64,000 bases of DNA from Hyphomicrobiales bacterium (lineage in GTDB: Bacteria > Pseudomonadota > Alphaproteobacteria > Rhizobiales > Rhizobiaceae). Under the pieces are notes generated by a model. It saw nothing but the letters and a program-made list of their open reading frames with translations. It ran no database searches and was not told where the DNA came from. The DNA is taken from assembly GCA_900471525.1 (NCBI GenBank), contig UCEZ01000004.1, forward strand, positions 1-64,000. Direction: 5' to 3'. How positions within the stretch are numbered: position 1 is the stretch's first letter; each line of letters opens with the position of its first letter. This document shows, piece by piece, positions 1 to 9,479 of the stretch. Made by a program: the position numbers and the translations under genes.

Positions 1-131
1 AAGGGGACCCGAACGCGAGGCCGGCTGGTGCCGCGCCCCCCGCCGATACTGCCAAGGCGGAAGCCGGCAAGGCTGACGCAGCAGGTGCCGCACCTGCCGA
101 GGGCGAAAAGCCCGCTGCCGAGCAGAAGTGA
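1..131 (+). CDS. Membrane-fusion (adaptor) protein of an RND pump, C-terminal end only
   Basis: An open frame enters from the left edge (codons start at base 3) and stops at 129-131, ten bases before the RND pump gene. The visible 42 residues are rich in Ala, Pro, Lys and Glu, as in the disordered C-terminal tails of many rhizobial HlyD/AcrA-type periplasmic adaptors. The identity is inferred mainly from position: adaptor genes normally precede the inner-membrane pump gene in the same operon. No conserved domain lies in the visible part. Confidence 0.7.
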   Translation, partial: GDPNARPAGAAPPADTAKAEAGKADAAGAAPAEGEKPAAEQK

Positions 132-141
132 GGACTGCACG

Positions 142-3100
142 ATGCCAAGTTTCTTCATAGACAGGCCGATTTTCGCCTGGGTGGTCGCGATCTTCATCAT
201 GGTCGCCGGTGCCATCGCCATCCCGCAGCTTCCGATCTCGCAATATCCGGACGTCGCCCCGCCGCAGATCTCGATCAACTCGACCTATCCGGGCGCCTCT
301 TCGCAGGATACCTATCAGAGCGTCACGCGCCTAATCGAAGACGAGTTGAACGGTGTCGAAGGGCTTCTCTATTTCGAATCCACTTCCAGCGCTCAAGGGT
401 CGAGTGAAATCAGCGTCACCTTCGAGCCGGGCACGGACCCGGGTCAGGCTGCAGTCGATGTGCAGAACCGCGTGCGCCGCGTCGAAGCGCGCCTTCCCGA
501 CAGCGTCAAGCAGCAGGGCGTGCAGGTCGAGGAGGCCGGCTCCGGCTTCCTGCTGATCATCGCGCTGACCTCAACCGATGGCTCAATGGATGCCATCGGC
601 CTTGGCGATTATCTGAACCGCAACGTGCTCAGCGAAGTCCAGCGCGTGCCCGGCGTCGGCCGCGCCCAGTTGTTTGCCACGCAGCGCTCCATGCGCGTCT
701 GGCTCGATCCGGACAAGATGCTCGGCCTTAATCTGACGGCGGAGGATGTGACGACGGCTGTCAGTGCGCAGAATGCCCAGGTCGCAGCCGGATCGATCGG
801 CGCTCAGCCGAACCCGATCACCCAGCAGATCGCAGCCCCCGTCATCATCAAGGGCCAGCTGTCGTCGCCGGAAGAGTTCGGCGCGATTGTCCTGCGGGCC
901 AATCCGGACGGCTCGGCGGTGCGCCTGCGCGATGTGGCGCGGCTTGAAGTTGGCGGCGAAAGCTATTCCTTCTCCACCCGTCTCAACGGCAAACCTTCGG
1001 CGGCTATCGGTGTCCAGCTTTCGCCGACCGGCAATGCGCTGGCCACCTCGGAAGCCATCAAGGCCCGCATGGACGAGCTTTCCACCTACTTCCCGCAAGG
1101 ACTGGAATACTCGGTTCCCTACGACACTTCGCCCTTCGTCAAGGTGTCGATCGAGAAGGTGCTGCACACGCTGCTCGAAGCGGTCGGCCTTGTCTTCCTG
1201 GTAATGTTCCTGTTCCTGCAGAACATTCGCTACACGATCATCCCGACCATCGTCGTGCCCGTGGCCCTGCTCGGCACCTGCGCCGTGATGTATTTCATGG
1301 GCTTCTCGATTAACGTCTTGACGATGTTCGGCATGGTGCTGGCGATCGGCATTCTCGTCGATGACGCGATCATCGTCGTCGAAAACGTCGAGCGCATCAT
1401 GTCGGAGGAGGGGCTGACGCCGCGCGAGGCAACCCGCAAGGCGATGAAGCAGATCACTGGCGCCGTCATCGGCATCACGCTGGTCCTTGCGTCGGTCTTT
1501 ATTCCGATGGCCTTCTTCCCGGGCGCAGTCGGCGTCATCTATCGCCAGTTCTCGCTGACGATGGTGGTTTCGATCCTGTTCTCGGCCCTTCTCGCTTTGT
1601 CGCTGACGCCGGCGCTTTGCGCCAGCTTCCTGAAGCAGGTGCCGAAGGGCCATCACCAGGTGAAACGCGGCTTCTTCGGCTGGTTCAACCGCATGTTCGA
1701 TCGCACCTCGCATCGATATAGCGGTTCGGTTTCGTGGCTCAGCCGCCGCACCGGCCGGTTCATGATCATCTACCTTGCCGTGCTTGTCGGCCTTGGCTAT
1801 CTGTTCATGAAGCTGCCGTCGTCCTTCCTGCCGGATGAAGACCAGGGCTTCGTCATCGTCATGATGCAGCTGCCGTCTGAAGCGACTGGGCACCGCACCG
1901 ACGAGGTGATCAAGCAGACCGAGGATATCTTCAGCAAGGAAACCGGCGTCGACCGTATCGTCGCGATCAACGGATTCTCCTTCTTTGGTGCCGGCCAGAA
2001 CGCAGCGCTTGCCTTCGTGACGCTCAAGGACTGGGCGGAACGCGGGCCGGAAAATGCGGCGCAGGCGATTGCCGGGCGGGCCAGCGGCGCCATGAGCCAG
2101 ATCAAGGATGCGATCAGCTTTGCGCTGTCGCCGCCGCCGATCCAGGGTCTTGGCACGACGGGTGGTTTCTCCTTCCGTCTGCAGGACCGCGCTGGTCTTG
2201 GCGAGACAGCCCTTGCCGCGGCACGTGACCAGCTGCTCGGCCTCGCCGCCCAGAGCCCGGTCGTTGCCGGCGTTCGCTTCGAAGGCATGCCGGATGCGGC
2301 GCAGGCGAACGTGATCATTGATCGCGAGAAGGCCAATACGTTCGGTGTGACCTTCGCTGATATCAACACGACGATCTCGACCAACCTCGGCTCGACCTAC
2401 GTCAACGACTTCCCGAATGCCGGCCGCATGCAGCGCGTAACGGTGCAGGCGGACGAGAACAAGCGTATGCAGACGGCTGACCTGCTCAATCTCAACGTCC
2501 GCAACGCCAATGGCGGTATGGTGCCGATCTCTTCCTTTGCCACTGTCGAATGGGTGAAGGCGCCGACACAGACCGTGGGTTACAACGGCTATCCGTCGGT
2601 CCGCATCAGCGGCGATACCAAGCCCGGCTATTCCTCGGGTGAGGCGATCGCCGAGATGCAGAACCTCGTCAAGCAGCTTCCAGCCGGCTTCGGCTATGAA
2701 TGGACCGGCCAGTCGCTGCAGGAAATCCAGTCGGGCACGCAGGCGCCGATCCTGATCGCGCTCTCCTGCCTTCTGGTGTTCCTGTGCCTTGCAGCCCTCT
2801 ATGAAAGCTGGTCGATCCCGGTCTCGGTCATCATGGTCGTACCGCTCGGCGTCATCGGCGCGGTTGCTGCCGTCACATTGCGCGACATGCCGAACGACGT
2901 CTACTTCAAGGTCGGCCTGATTGCGATCATCGGCCTTTCGGCGAAGAACGCGATCCTGATCATCGAGTTCGCCAAGGAGCAGATGGAGGCGGGAAAGTCG
3001 CTTCTCGAGGCGACGATCGAGGCATCGCACCTGCGTTTCCGACCGATCCTGATGACCTCGCTCGCCTTCACGCTCGGCGTTCTGCCGCTGGCGATCGCCA

Positions 3101-3285
3101 CGGGTGCAAGCTCGGGCAGCCAGCGCGCCATCGGCACCGGTGTGATGGGCGGCATGATCTCGGCAACGGTTCTGGCCATCTTCTTCGTGCCGATCTTCTT
3201 CGTCTTCGTGATGAAGATTTTCGGGCGGGTGAAGGCAAAACCGGTTGACCAAGTGCCAGAAACAACGGCAGCACCGGGCGAATGA
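142..3285 (+). CDS. RND (HAE1/AcrB family) multidrug efflux pump, inner-membrane subunit
   Basis: This 1047-residue protein has the length and layout of AcrB/MexB/BepE: a first membrane helix at about residues 10-30, a large periplasmic loop, a block of helices from about 340, a second periplasmic loop and a final helix block ending near 1030. The proton-relay residues are visible: Asp407-Asp408 in GILVDDAIIVVEN and Lys935 in LSAKNAILIIEF. It exports hydrophobic drugs in exchange for protons, together with the adaptor encoded just upstream and an outer-membrane channel not in the window. The start at 142 (MPSFFIDRPIF) is the family start; a longer in-frame extension overlaps the adaptor gene and is not used. 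A strong terminator follows. Confidence 0.95.
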   Translation: MPSFFIDRPIFAWVVAIFIMVAGAIAIPQLPISQYPDVAPPQISINSTYPGASSQDTYQSVTRLIEDELNGVEGLLYFESTSSAQGSSEISVTFEPGTDPGQAAVDVQNRVRRVEARLPDSVKQQGVQVEEAGSGFLLIIALTSTDGSMDAIGLGDYLNRNVLSEVQRVPGVGRAQLFATQRSMRVWLDPDKMLGLNLTAEDVTTAVSAQNAQVAAGSIGAQPNPITQQIAAPVIIKGQLSSPEEFGAIVLRANPDGSAVRLRDVARLEVGGESYSFSTRLNGKPSAAIGVQLSPTGNALATSEAIKARMDELSTYFPQGLEYSVPYDTSPFVKVSIEKVLHTLLEAVGLVFLVMFLFLQNIRYTIIPTIVVPVALLGTCAVMYFMGFSINVLTMFGMVLAIGILVDDAIIVVENVERIMSEEGLTPREATRKAMKQITGAVIGITLVLASVFIPMAFFPGAVGVIYRQFSLTMVVSILFSALLALSLTPALCASFLKQVPKGHHQVKRGFFGWFNRMFDRTSHRYSGSVSWLSRRTGRFMIIYLAVLVGLGYLFMKLPSSFLPDEDQGFVIVMMQLPSEATGHRTDEVIKQTEDIFSKETGVDRIVAINGFSFFGAGQNAALAFVTLKDWAERGPENAAQAIAGRASGAMSQIKDAISFALSPPPIQGLGTTGGFSFRLQDRAGLGETALAAARDQLLGLAAQSPVVAGVRFEGMPDAAQANVIIDREKANTFGVTFADINTTISTNLGSTYVNDFPNAGRMQRVTVQADENKRMQTADLLNLNVRNANGGMVPISSFATVEWVKAPTQTVGYNGYPSVRISGDTKPGYSSGEAIAEMQNLVKQLPAGFGYEWTGQSLQEIQSGTQAPILIALSCLLVFLCLAALYESWSIPVSVIMVVPLGVIGAVAAVTLRDMPNDVYFKVGLIAIIGLSAKNAILIIEFAKEQMEAGKSLLEATIEASHLRFRPILMTSLAFTLGVLPLAIATGASSGSQRAIGTGVMGGMISATVLAIFFVPIFFVFVMKIFGRVKAKPVDQVPETTAAPGE

Positions 3286-3290
3286 TGATG

Positions 3291-3320
3291 AAAGGCCCGC
3301 CGAATGGCGGGCCTTTTTCC
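3291..3320 (+). terminator. Rho-independent terminator after the RND pump gene
   Basis: The arms GGCCCGCC and GGCGGGCC form an 8-bp stem around a GAAT loop and are followed by TTTTT. It separates the pump genes from the TetR gene only 12 bases further on, so the regulator is probably read by read-through or from its own promoter. Confidence 0.85.
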
Positions 3321-3331
3321 GGGAGTGTGAC

Positions 3332-3991
3332 ATGCGTAGAACCAAGGCCGAAGCGGAAGAGACCCGCAACAGCATCATCAGCGCGGCGGAGCGGGTGTTT
3401 TTCGAGAAGGGCGTCTCCAACGCGACGCTCGAGGATGTCGCCAAGGCAGCCGGCGTGACGCGCGGCGCCATCTATTGGCATTTCTCCAACAAGACCGACC
3501 TCTTCCTCGAACTCTACAATTCCGTGCCCATGCCGCAGGAAGACATGATCGTCCGCGAGATCGAGGAGCCCGGGTCCGATGTGCTCTGTTACATCGAGAA
3601 GGCGGCGGGCGACTGGCTGGATGAAATGGCCGGCGACGAACATCGCCAGCGGATCCTGACCATTCTCCTGCGTTGCGCCTATAGCGAGGATCTCCTGCCC
3701 GTTCTCGAAAGGCAGCAGGAGGTCGACGACAGGCACGTCGCGTTGCTCGAAAACGCCTTCGCCAAGGCAACGAGCGAGGGGTATCTCAATGCAAACTGGA
3801 CGCCGCAATCGGCGACCAAGGCACTGTGGTGGATGATGGGGGGACTCTGCAGCGAGTGGCTTCTGTTCGGCCGCCGCTTCGATCTGGCGGTCGAAGGCAA
3901 GGAGGGGCTGAAACGCCTGTTCGGTAGCTTCCGGCAGGCGCCGGCGAACATCGAGATGGCCCCGTCGGCCGATTTCCAACCGGTGGCCTAG
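3332..3991 (+). CDS. TetR/AcrR family transcriptional regulator
   Basis: This 219-residue protein has a TetR N-terminal helix-turn-helix at about residues 10-55 (core DVAKAAGVTRGAIYWHF) and a larger ligand-binding C-terminal part like AcrR/TtgR. It lies just downstream of the RND pump gene on the same strand and is the likely local repressor of that pump; the ligand is unknown. The start at 3332 gives a TetR-like N-terminus (MRRTKAEAEETR). An earlier in-frame start would overlap the pump gene and the terminator. Its stop codon overlaps the convergent purU stop through a shared CTAG. Confidence 0.9.
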   Translation: MRRTKAEAEETRNSIISAAERVFFEKGVSNATLEDVAKAAGVTRGAIYWHFSNKTDLFLELYNSVPMPQEDMIVREIEEPGSDVLCYIEKAAGDWLDEMAGDEHRQRILTILLRCAYSEDLLPVLERQQEVDDRHVALLENAFAKATSEGYLNANWTPQSATKALWWMMGGLCSEWLLFGRRFDLAVEGKEGLKRLFGSFRQAPANIEMAPSADFQPVA

Positions 3992-4839
3992 CGGAACACC
4001 ACGGTCTTGTGGCCGTTGAGCATGACCCGGTTTTCCAGGTGTAGCTTGACGGCGCGGGCGAGCACCCGGCTTTCGATGTCGCGCCCGGCCGCCACGAAGT
4101 CCTCCGCGCTCATGGCGTGCGTTACGCGCTCGGTTTCCTGTTCGATGATCGGGCCCTCGTCGAGGTCCGGCGTCACGTAGTGGGCAGTTGCACCGATCAG
4201 CTTGACGCCACGCTCGTGCGCCTGATGATAGGGCTTGGCACCCTTGAAGCTTGGCAGGAAGGAGTGATGGATATTGATCGCCTTGCCGTAAAGCCTCTTC
4301 GACAGAGTATCGGAAAATACCTGCATGTAGCGCGCAAGGATCACCAGGTCGGCCCCGGTTTCCTGGACGAGCTGCAGCAGATTTTCTTCCTTCTCGGCTT
4401 TGTTATCTTTGCTGACCGGCCAGCAATGATAGGGAATTCCCTCCAGTTCGGCGGTGCGCTGGCTGTCAATGTGATTGGAAACGATCGCCACGACTTCGGC
4501 ATTCAGCCAGCCGACCCGGATCTGGTAGATCAGGTGCAGGAGCGCGTGATCGAATTTCGAAACGAGGATGAGGATGCGCGGTTTGCGGCCGCCGTCGATG
4601 ATGCTGACCTTCATGCCGAAGCGATCGATCGGCGCCTTCAGCGCCCGTTCCAGATCCTCCCGCGAGACGATCTCCGGCACTTGAAAGGCAATGCGCATGA
4701 AGAAGCGGTTGGTCTGTGTATCCCAAAACTGGTTGCTCTCGGCGATATTGGCACCGGCCGCCGAAAGCTCAGTCGTCACCGCAGCGACGATGCCGGGTTT
4801 GTCGTCGCAGGACAGCACAAGAATGAAAGTCTGAAACAC
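3988..4839 (-). CDS. purU: Formyltetrahydrofolate deformylase
   Basis: PurU hydrolyses 10-formyl-tetrahydrofolate to tetrahydrofolate and formate, balancing one-carbon pools and supplying formate for purine synthesis. The 283-residue product has an N-terminal ACT regulatory domain (about 1-80, FILVLSCDDKPGIVAAVT) and a C-terminal formyltransferase fold with the active-site motifs NIHHSFLPSFKGA and TPDLDEGPIIEQ. The start chosen is a GTG at 4837-4839 because GGAGG lies 8 bases before it and the ACT domain begins at once; an upstream ATG at 4917 would add 26 residues without similarity to the family. Confidence 0.93.
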   Translation of the reverse strand: MFQTFILVLSCDDKPGIVAAVTTELSAAGANIAESNQFWDTQTNRFFMRIAFQVPEIVSREDLERALKAPIDRFGMKVSIIDGGRKPRILILVSKFDHALLHLIYQIRVGWLNAEVVAIVSNHIDSQRTAELEGIPYHCWPVSKDNKAEKEENLLQLVQETGADLVILARYMQVFSDTLSKRLYGKAINIHHSFLPSFKGAKPYHQAHERGVKLIGATAHYVTPDLDEGPIIEQETERVTHAMSAEDFVAAGRDIESRVLARAVKLHLENRVMLNGHKTVVFR

Positions 4840-5094
4840 GATGAATTCCTCCAAATCGACGCGGCCGGGAGGTTCAAGGTCGTTCCCGGAGCCACGCCGG
4901 TATCTCCGGCGAGCCACGGCGGCAATCGTTTCGTGAAGCTGGCCACGCAGTTTCTATCATCCTGAGGGAGCTGCGGTTGATCGCGCATCCGATGGCTGAA
5001 AATGCAAGAATCATAGCGCGAAGACTGCCAGGCCATGACAGGATTCTCTCGCGTGATTCTGGCGTTGGACCGGCGCAGTCGCGGCTTCTTGCCC

Positions 5095-8000
5095 TCAGTG
5101 CGCCTCGTCCCAATTGTGCGCGGCGCGAGCATCGACCTTCAGCGGCACCTTCATATCAAGCGCCGGCATCGCCGCGTTCTCCATCACCGAAACGACCAGT
5201 GGTATCGTGCGTTCGACATCGGCATCCTCGACCTCGAAGATCAGTTCGTCATGCACCTGCAGCAGCATGCGGGCGCGCGCTGAAAGGCCTGCCTGTTCCA
5301 ATGCGGGCTCCATCTTCACCATCGCGCGACGAATGATGTCGGCAGCCGAACCCTGGATCGGTGCGTTGATCGCCGCGCGCTCGTTGAAGGCGCGGTGCGA
5401 GGGGTTGGACGAACGGATGTCCGGATAATGCGCCCGGCGGCCGAAGATGGTTTCGACATAGCCGTTCTCGCGGGCGAACGCCTTGGTGCTTTCCATGTAG
5501 TCGCGGATGCCGGGGAAACGCTCGAAATATTTCTTGATATAATCGCCGGCTTCCGAGCGTTCGATCGATAGCTGGTTGGCAAGGCCGAAGGCGGAGATGC
5601 CGTAGATGATGCCGAAGTTGATCGCCTTGGCGCGGCGGCGGATTTCGCTCGGCATGCCCTCGACGGGAACGCCGAACATTTCCGACGCCGTCATCGCATG
5701 GATGTCGATGCCGTCGGAAAACGCCTGCTTCAGCTGAGGAATTTCAGCAACGTGGGCAAGCACCCTGAGCTCGATCTGGCTGTAGTCGGCCGAAACGAGC
5801 TTGTGGCCGGGCGTCGAGATGAAGGCGGTGCGAATTTTGCGGCCTTCGGCGGTGCGAACCGGAATGTTCTGCAGGTTCGGATCGGAGGAGGAAAGGCGGC
5901 CCGTCGTTGTGGCGGCCAGCGCGTAGGAAGTGTGCACGCGTTTTGTCTCAGGATGCACGAAGCCGGGAAGCGCGTCTGTGTAGGTGGATTTGAGCTTGGT
6001 CAGCTGCCGCCAGTCGACAATCTTGCGCGGCAGTTCGTGACCTTCCGCGGCGAGGTCTTCCAGCACCGAGGCGGAGGTGGACCATTGCCCGGTCTTGGTC
6101 TTGGCGCCACCGGGTAGGCCAAGGCGGCCGAACAGGATATCGCCGAGCTGCTTCGGCGAGCCGATATTGAAGCTCTCTCCGACCAGCGCATAGATTTCAT
6201 GCTCGTAACCGGCCGCTCCCTGCGCCAGTTCGCCCGAAAGGCGCGAGAGGATTTGTCGGTCAATGGTGATGCCGCGTTCTTCCATCCGTGCCAGCACCGG
6301 CACCAGCGGGCGTTCGAGGCGCTCATAGACGGCGTTGAGGTTCTTGGCGGCGAGGCGGGGTTTCAGTACCTGCCACAGCCGCAGCGTCACATCGGCGTCT
6401 TCGGCCGCATAGGCCGTCGCCTTGTCAATATCGACATAGTCGAAGCTGACCGAGGATTTGCCGCTGCCGGCGACATCCTTGTAGGGGATCGGTTGGTGGC
6501 CGAGCCATTTTTCCGACAGCGAATCCATCCCGTGCGTGCCGGCGCCGGCATCGACCACATAGGACATCAGCATCGTATCGTCGAAGCTGACGATACTGAT
6601 GCCGTGGCGCTTCATCACGAGGTAGTCGTATTTGAGGTTCTGCGCCACCTTGAGAACCGACGGGTCCTCGAGTAGGTCCTTCAGCCGCTCCAATGCTGCT
6701 GCGACAGGAATCTGGTTTTCTGCCAGTTTCACACCGTCGCTGAAAAGATCGTTGCCACCGGTCTTGTGGATCAGCGGCACATAGGCGGCGCGGATATCGG
6801 TGCCGGAGGGGTTGTTGCTGTTGTCGGCGATCGCCAGCGAGAAGCCGACCAGTTCGGCCTGCATGGCATCGAGCGACGTCGTTTCCGTATCGAAAGCAAC
6901 GAGCCCGGTCTCGCGGGCTGAGGCGATCCACGCGTCGAGCGTGGCGAGATCGCGGATCGTCACATAGGCGCTGCGATCGATCTTTGCCGTGGCGAAGAGT
7001 TCGGCGCGGGACTGCGCGAGGTTCTGTGGCGTCGCTGCCACCGGGCCGCTGTCCTGGATACCGGCAAGAGAGGCTGCAGCTTCCGCTGCGCTCCCGAGTG
7101 CCGGTGATTTTGCAGACGACAAGGCGGATGGCGAAGACGGGGAGGCCAATTCACCCTTGTCGAGATCCGGCCCATGCGCCTGCGCGCCCCATTCGACAGG
7201 AACGATCGCCGGCTCGACTGCATCCGCATCCGTCTCGGTCGCCGCCGCGACGCGGCGGGTGAGCGTGGTGAACTCCATCGTTTTCAGGAATGCGACCAGC
7301 TTCGGCCCGTCCTGCGCATGCAGTTCGAAATCATCCAGCGGCACATCGATCGGCGTGTCGGTCTTCAGCGTCACCAGTTGCCGCGATAGCCTGGCAAGCT
7401 CGGTATTGGCTATGATGTTTTCGCGGCGCTTCTGCTGCTTGATTTCACCGGCGCGGGCAAGCAGCGTTTCGAGGTCGCCGAATTCCTCCAGAAGCTGCGC
7501 CGCGGTCTTCGGACCGATGCCGGGAATGCCGGGCACGTTGTCGGTACTGTCGCCAGTCATCGCCTGCAGGTCGATCATTTTTTCCGGCGGCACGCCCCAT
7601 TTCTCGATCACTTCCGGGATCGAGATCTGCTTGTCCTTCATGCTGTCGTACATCGACACATTGACTGTGACGAGCTGCATCAGATCCTTGTCGGATGAGA
7701 TGATCGTTACATTCGCGCCAGTTGCCTCCGCCATCCGAGCATAGGTGGCGATCAGATCGTCGGCCTCGAAGCCTTCCTTTTCGATGCAGGGCAGGTTGAA
7801 GGCGCGTGTCGCATGGCGGATCAGCCCGAATTGCGGGATCAGGTCTTCCGGCGGTGCCGTGCGATTTGCCTTGTACTGGTCGTAGAGTTCGTTGCGGAAG
7901 GTTTTCGAGGAATAGTCGAAAATCACCGCGAAATGGGTCGGCGTCACCCCGACGGAAGTGTCTCGCGCATCGGTCAGGAGCTTCCACAGCATGTTGCAGA

Positions 8001-8121
8001 ACCCTGAGACGGCATTGACCGGCAGGCCATCCGACTTGCGGTTCAGCGGCGGGATGGCGTGAAACGCCCGGAAAATGAATCCGGAGCCGTCGACGAGGAA
8101 GAGATGATCACCTTTTTTCAT
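5095..8121 (-). CDS. polA: DNA polymerase I
   Basis: This 1008-residue enzyme has three parts: a 5'-3' flap exonuclease (about 1-300), a 3'-5' proofreading domain (about 385-580) with the FDTETT acidic motif, and a polymerase domain. Polymerase motif A is ADYSQIELRVL, motif B is RRRAKAINFGIIYG and motif C is QVHDELIFEV. It fills gaps and removes RNA primers during replication and repair. It is longer than E. coli Pol I (928) largely because of an Ala/Ser/Pro-rich linker at about residues 305-375 between the two nuclease domains. The start at 8121 (MKKGDHLFLVDGSGF) is the family start. Confidence 0.98.
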   Translation of the reverse strand: MKKGDHLFLVDGSGFIFRAFHAIPPLNRKSDGLPVNAVSGFCNMLWKLLTDARDTSVGVTPTHFAVIFDYSSKTFRNELYDQYKANRTAPPEDLIPQFGLIRHATRAFNLPCIEKEGFEADDLIATYARMAEATGANVTIISSDKDLMQLVTVNVSMYDSMKDKQISIPEVIEKWGVPPEKMIDLQAMTGDSTDNVPGIPGIGPKTAAQLLEEFGDLETLLARAGEIKQQKRRENIIANTELARLSRQLVTLKTDTPIDVPLDDFELHAQDGPKLVAFLKTMEFTTLTRRVAAATETDADAVEPAIVPVEWGAQAHGPDLDKGELASPSSPSALSSAKSPALGSAAEAAASLAGIQDSGPVAATPQNLAQSRAELFATAKIDRSAYVTIRDLATLDAWIASARETGLVAFDTETTSLDAMQAELVGFSLAIADNSNNPSGTDIRAAYVPLIHKTGGNDLFSDGVKLAENQIPVAAALERLKDLLEDPSVLKVAQNLKYDYLVMKRHGISIVSFDDTMLMSYVVDAGAGTHGMDSLSEKWLGHQPIPYKDVAGSGKSSVSFDYVDIDKATAYAAEDADVTLRLWQVLKPRLAAKNLNAVYERLERPLVPVLARMEERGITIDRQILSRLSGELAQGAAGYEHEIYALVGESFNIGSPKQLGDILFGRLGLPGGAKTKTGQWSTSASVLEDLAAEGHELPRKIVDWRQLTKLKSTYTDALPGFVHPETKRVHTSYALAATTTGRLSSSDPNLQNIPVRTAEGRKIRTAFISTPGHKLVSADYSQIELRVLAHVAEIPQLKQAFSDGIDIHAMTASEMFGVPVEGMPSEIRRRAKAINFGIIYGISAFGLANQLSIERSEAGDYIKKYFERFPGIRDYMESTKAFARENGYVETIFGRRAHYPDIRSSNPSHRAFNERAAINAPIQGSAADIIRRAMVKMEPALEQAGLSARARMLLQVHDELIFEVEDADVERTIPLVVSVMENAAMPALDMKVPLKVDARAAHNWDEAH

Positions 8122-8218
8122 GGCGACAAGGGATAGCGCGGAGCCTTTGAAAGGTCCATTGTCCTTGAGCTAGCGCCGCGGTTTTATCGGGAAATTATTT
8201 CTGCCGGAGGTTCCGACG

Positions 8219-8602
8219 ATGAGCAGGTTTTCGATCGCTTTCGCCTATGCAGTGCCCGCCCTTCTGATGATGGTGGTATTCGCAGCATCCTACATGCCGG
8301 GGGACACGGGGGTCGTCATTTTTCAGAAGGTGATTTTCGCGCCGGTTTTTCTGCTGGCGACGAAGGGATTGCGGCAATATTTCCCCGAAAGGCTCGATAG
8401 TCAGCGAAGTGTCGCAACGTATGCTGAGTTTCATATTGTCGATTCAGCCCTGCTGTCGGCTTTCATTGTTACGGTGGTGTCGGTGGGCGAGGCTGATGTC
8501 ATGTCGCTGACAATCCGGTTTCTGGTCATGACTGGAGTGCTTTCCACAATCAGGATCATGTCGCTTCTGTACAGCCGTCAGAAGGCTTCACGCGAAAGCT
8601 GA
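8219..8602 (+). CDS. Small integral membrane protein of unknown function
   Basis: The 127-residue product has about three or four hydrophobic segments (near 5-25, 30-48, 72-90 and 95-115) and no motif I recognise. GGAGG lies 8 bases before the ATG, so translation is well supported. It is divergent from polA and precedes a probable small RNA. The short basic C-terminus (SRQKASRES) is likely cytoplasmic. No function can be assigned. Confidence 0.75.
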   Translation: MSRFSIAFAYAVPALLMMVVFAASYMPGDTGVVIFQKVIFAPVFLLATKGLRQYFPERLDSQRSVATYAEFHIVDSALLSAFIVTVVSVGEADVMSLTIRFLVMTGVLSTIRIMSLLYSRQKASRES

Positions 8603-8691
8603 GGGCCCTCACGGGAACGTTACCAATTTGTAATGCGACAGCCTCGTGCCTTCCCTTGAAAAGCCACATTTGCCACCACAAATGATAACCA

Positions 8692-8840
8692 ACGGCACCT
8701 GAACACGCCGTCGTCTGGTAAAAGGCCTGTCCCCCGCCGAAACCAGATGTAAGGACAAAGGCCTATCCCCCCTCTCCGGGCCTTTGTCCGAACTATGACA
8801 AGACCGCCGTGGCCCCGCCTCCGCCATGGCGGTTTTTGTT
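8692..8840 (+). ncRNA. Probable trans-acting small RNA (resembles rhizobial alpha-r7/EcpR1-type RNA beside polA)
   Basis: The stretch of about 150 bases has three successive hairpins: arms 8714-8719/8742-8747 (TCTGGT/ACCAGA), arms 8753-8763/8779-8789 (perfect 11-bp GGACAAAGGCC/GGCCTTTGTCC) and a terminator stem 8803-8812/8823-8832 followed by TTTTT. The first two loops hold C-rich runs (GTCCCCCGCC and TATCCCCCCTCTCC) that could pair with Shine-Dalgarno sequences. A possible promoter is CTTGAA at 8655-8660 with an AT-rich -10 near 8678-8686. It lies in the intergenic region next to polA and a MarR gene, where, as I recall, Sinorhizobium carries a conserved sRNA. The ends are estimates. Confidence 0.7.
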
Positions 8841-8941
8841 TGTGCGGTCAGCGGGCATCATCGCGATGCGAAAAGGGGTTTCCGCTGTCCATCGCCTGCA
8901 ATGTAACTTGTAATCCCGCGTGGTGAGAGGTACCCATATCC

Positions 8942-9373
8942 ATGGCCTTCGACCGTATGGATTCTGCGACATACTTGGCTAGCCTTCTGGCGAAAAGTTT
9001 CTCCCGCGCCCTGCAGGAGAGAGGCCATAAGCTCGGCTTTGCGCCCGGGCAGTTTCCTGTGTTGCTGGAGTTGTGGAGCGAAGAGGGGCTGACCCAGAAG
9101 CAGTTGCTCGACCGTCTCGACATCGAGCAAGCGACAATGGCCAATACCCTGGCGCGGATGGAACGCGACGGTTTGATCGTCCGTAAAAAACACCCGACCG
9201 ACAAGCGCGCGCAGCAGATTTTCCTGACCCCCAAGGCAAAGGAGATGGAGGCGGAGGCGAAGGAAGCAGCGCTTGCCGCCGATCAATCGCTGTTCTCCGG
9301 TTTCCGCCATTTCGAACGGGAACTGATGCTCGAATACATGCGCATGGCGATCGCCAACAGCGCACGGACCTGA
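8942..9373 (+). CDS. MarR family transcriptional regulator
   Basis: This 143-residue protein has a MarR winged helix-turn-helix: recognition region TQKQLLDRLDIEQATMANTL at about 59-78 and the wing with the family-typical DKRAQQIFLT at about 87-100. Helical dimerisation segments flank it. The M20 peptidase gene lies about 100 bases downstream on the same strand, but a functional link is only a guess. GAGAGG lies upstream of the ATG at 8942; an ATG five codons later is possible. Confidence 0.88.
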   Translation: MAFDRMDSATYLASLLAKSFSRALQERGHKLGFAPGQFPVLLELWSEEGLTQKQLLDRLDIEQATMANTLARMERDGLIVRKKHPTDKRAQQIFLTPKAKEMEAEAKEAALAADQSLFSGFRHFERELMLEYMRMAIANSART

Positions 9374-9479
9374 CAGCATCCGTCGTTCCGATGTGGCCAC
9401 GATCTATCAATCAAAATATTTCGCTTAAAGCCGTCGCGATCTTTGTCTAGGTTCCGCCGCGACAACCAAGGATTCGGAC

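Noticed and set aside
583..3471. A 962-residue minus-strand open frame opposite the RND pump
   Set aside because: It is the mirror of a GC-rich coding frame, is Arg/His/Asp-rich without family motifs, and the plus-strand gene is certain.
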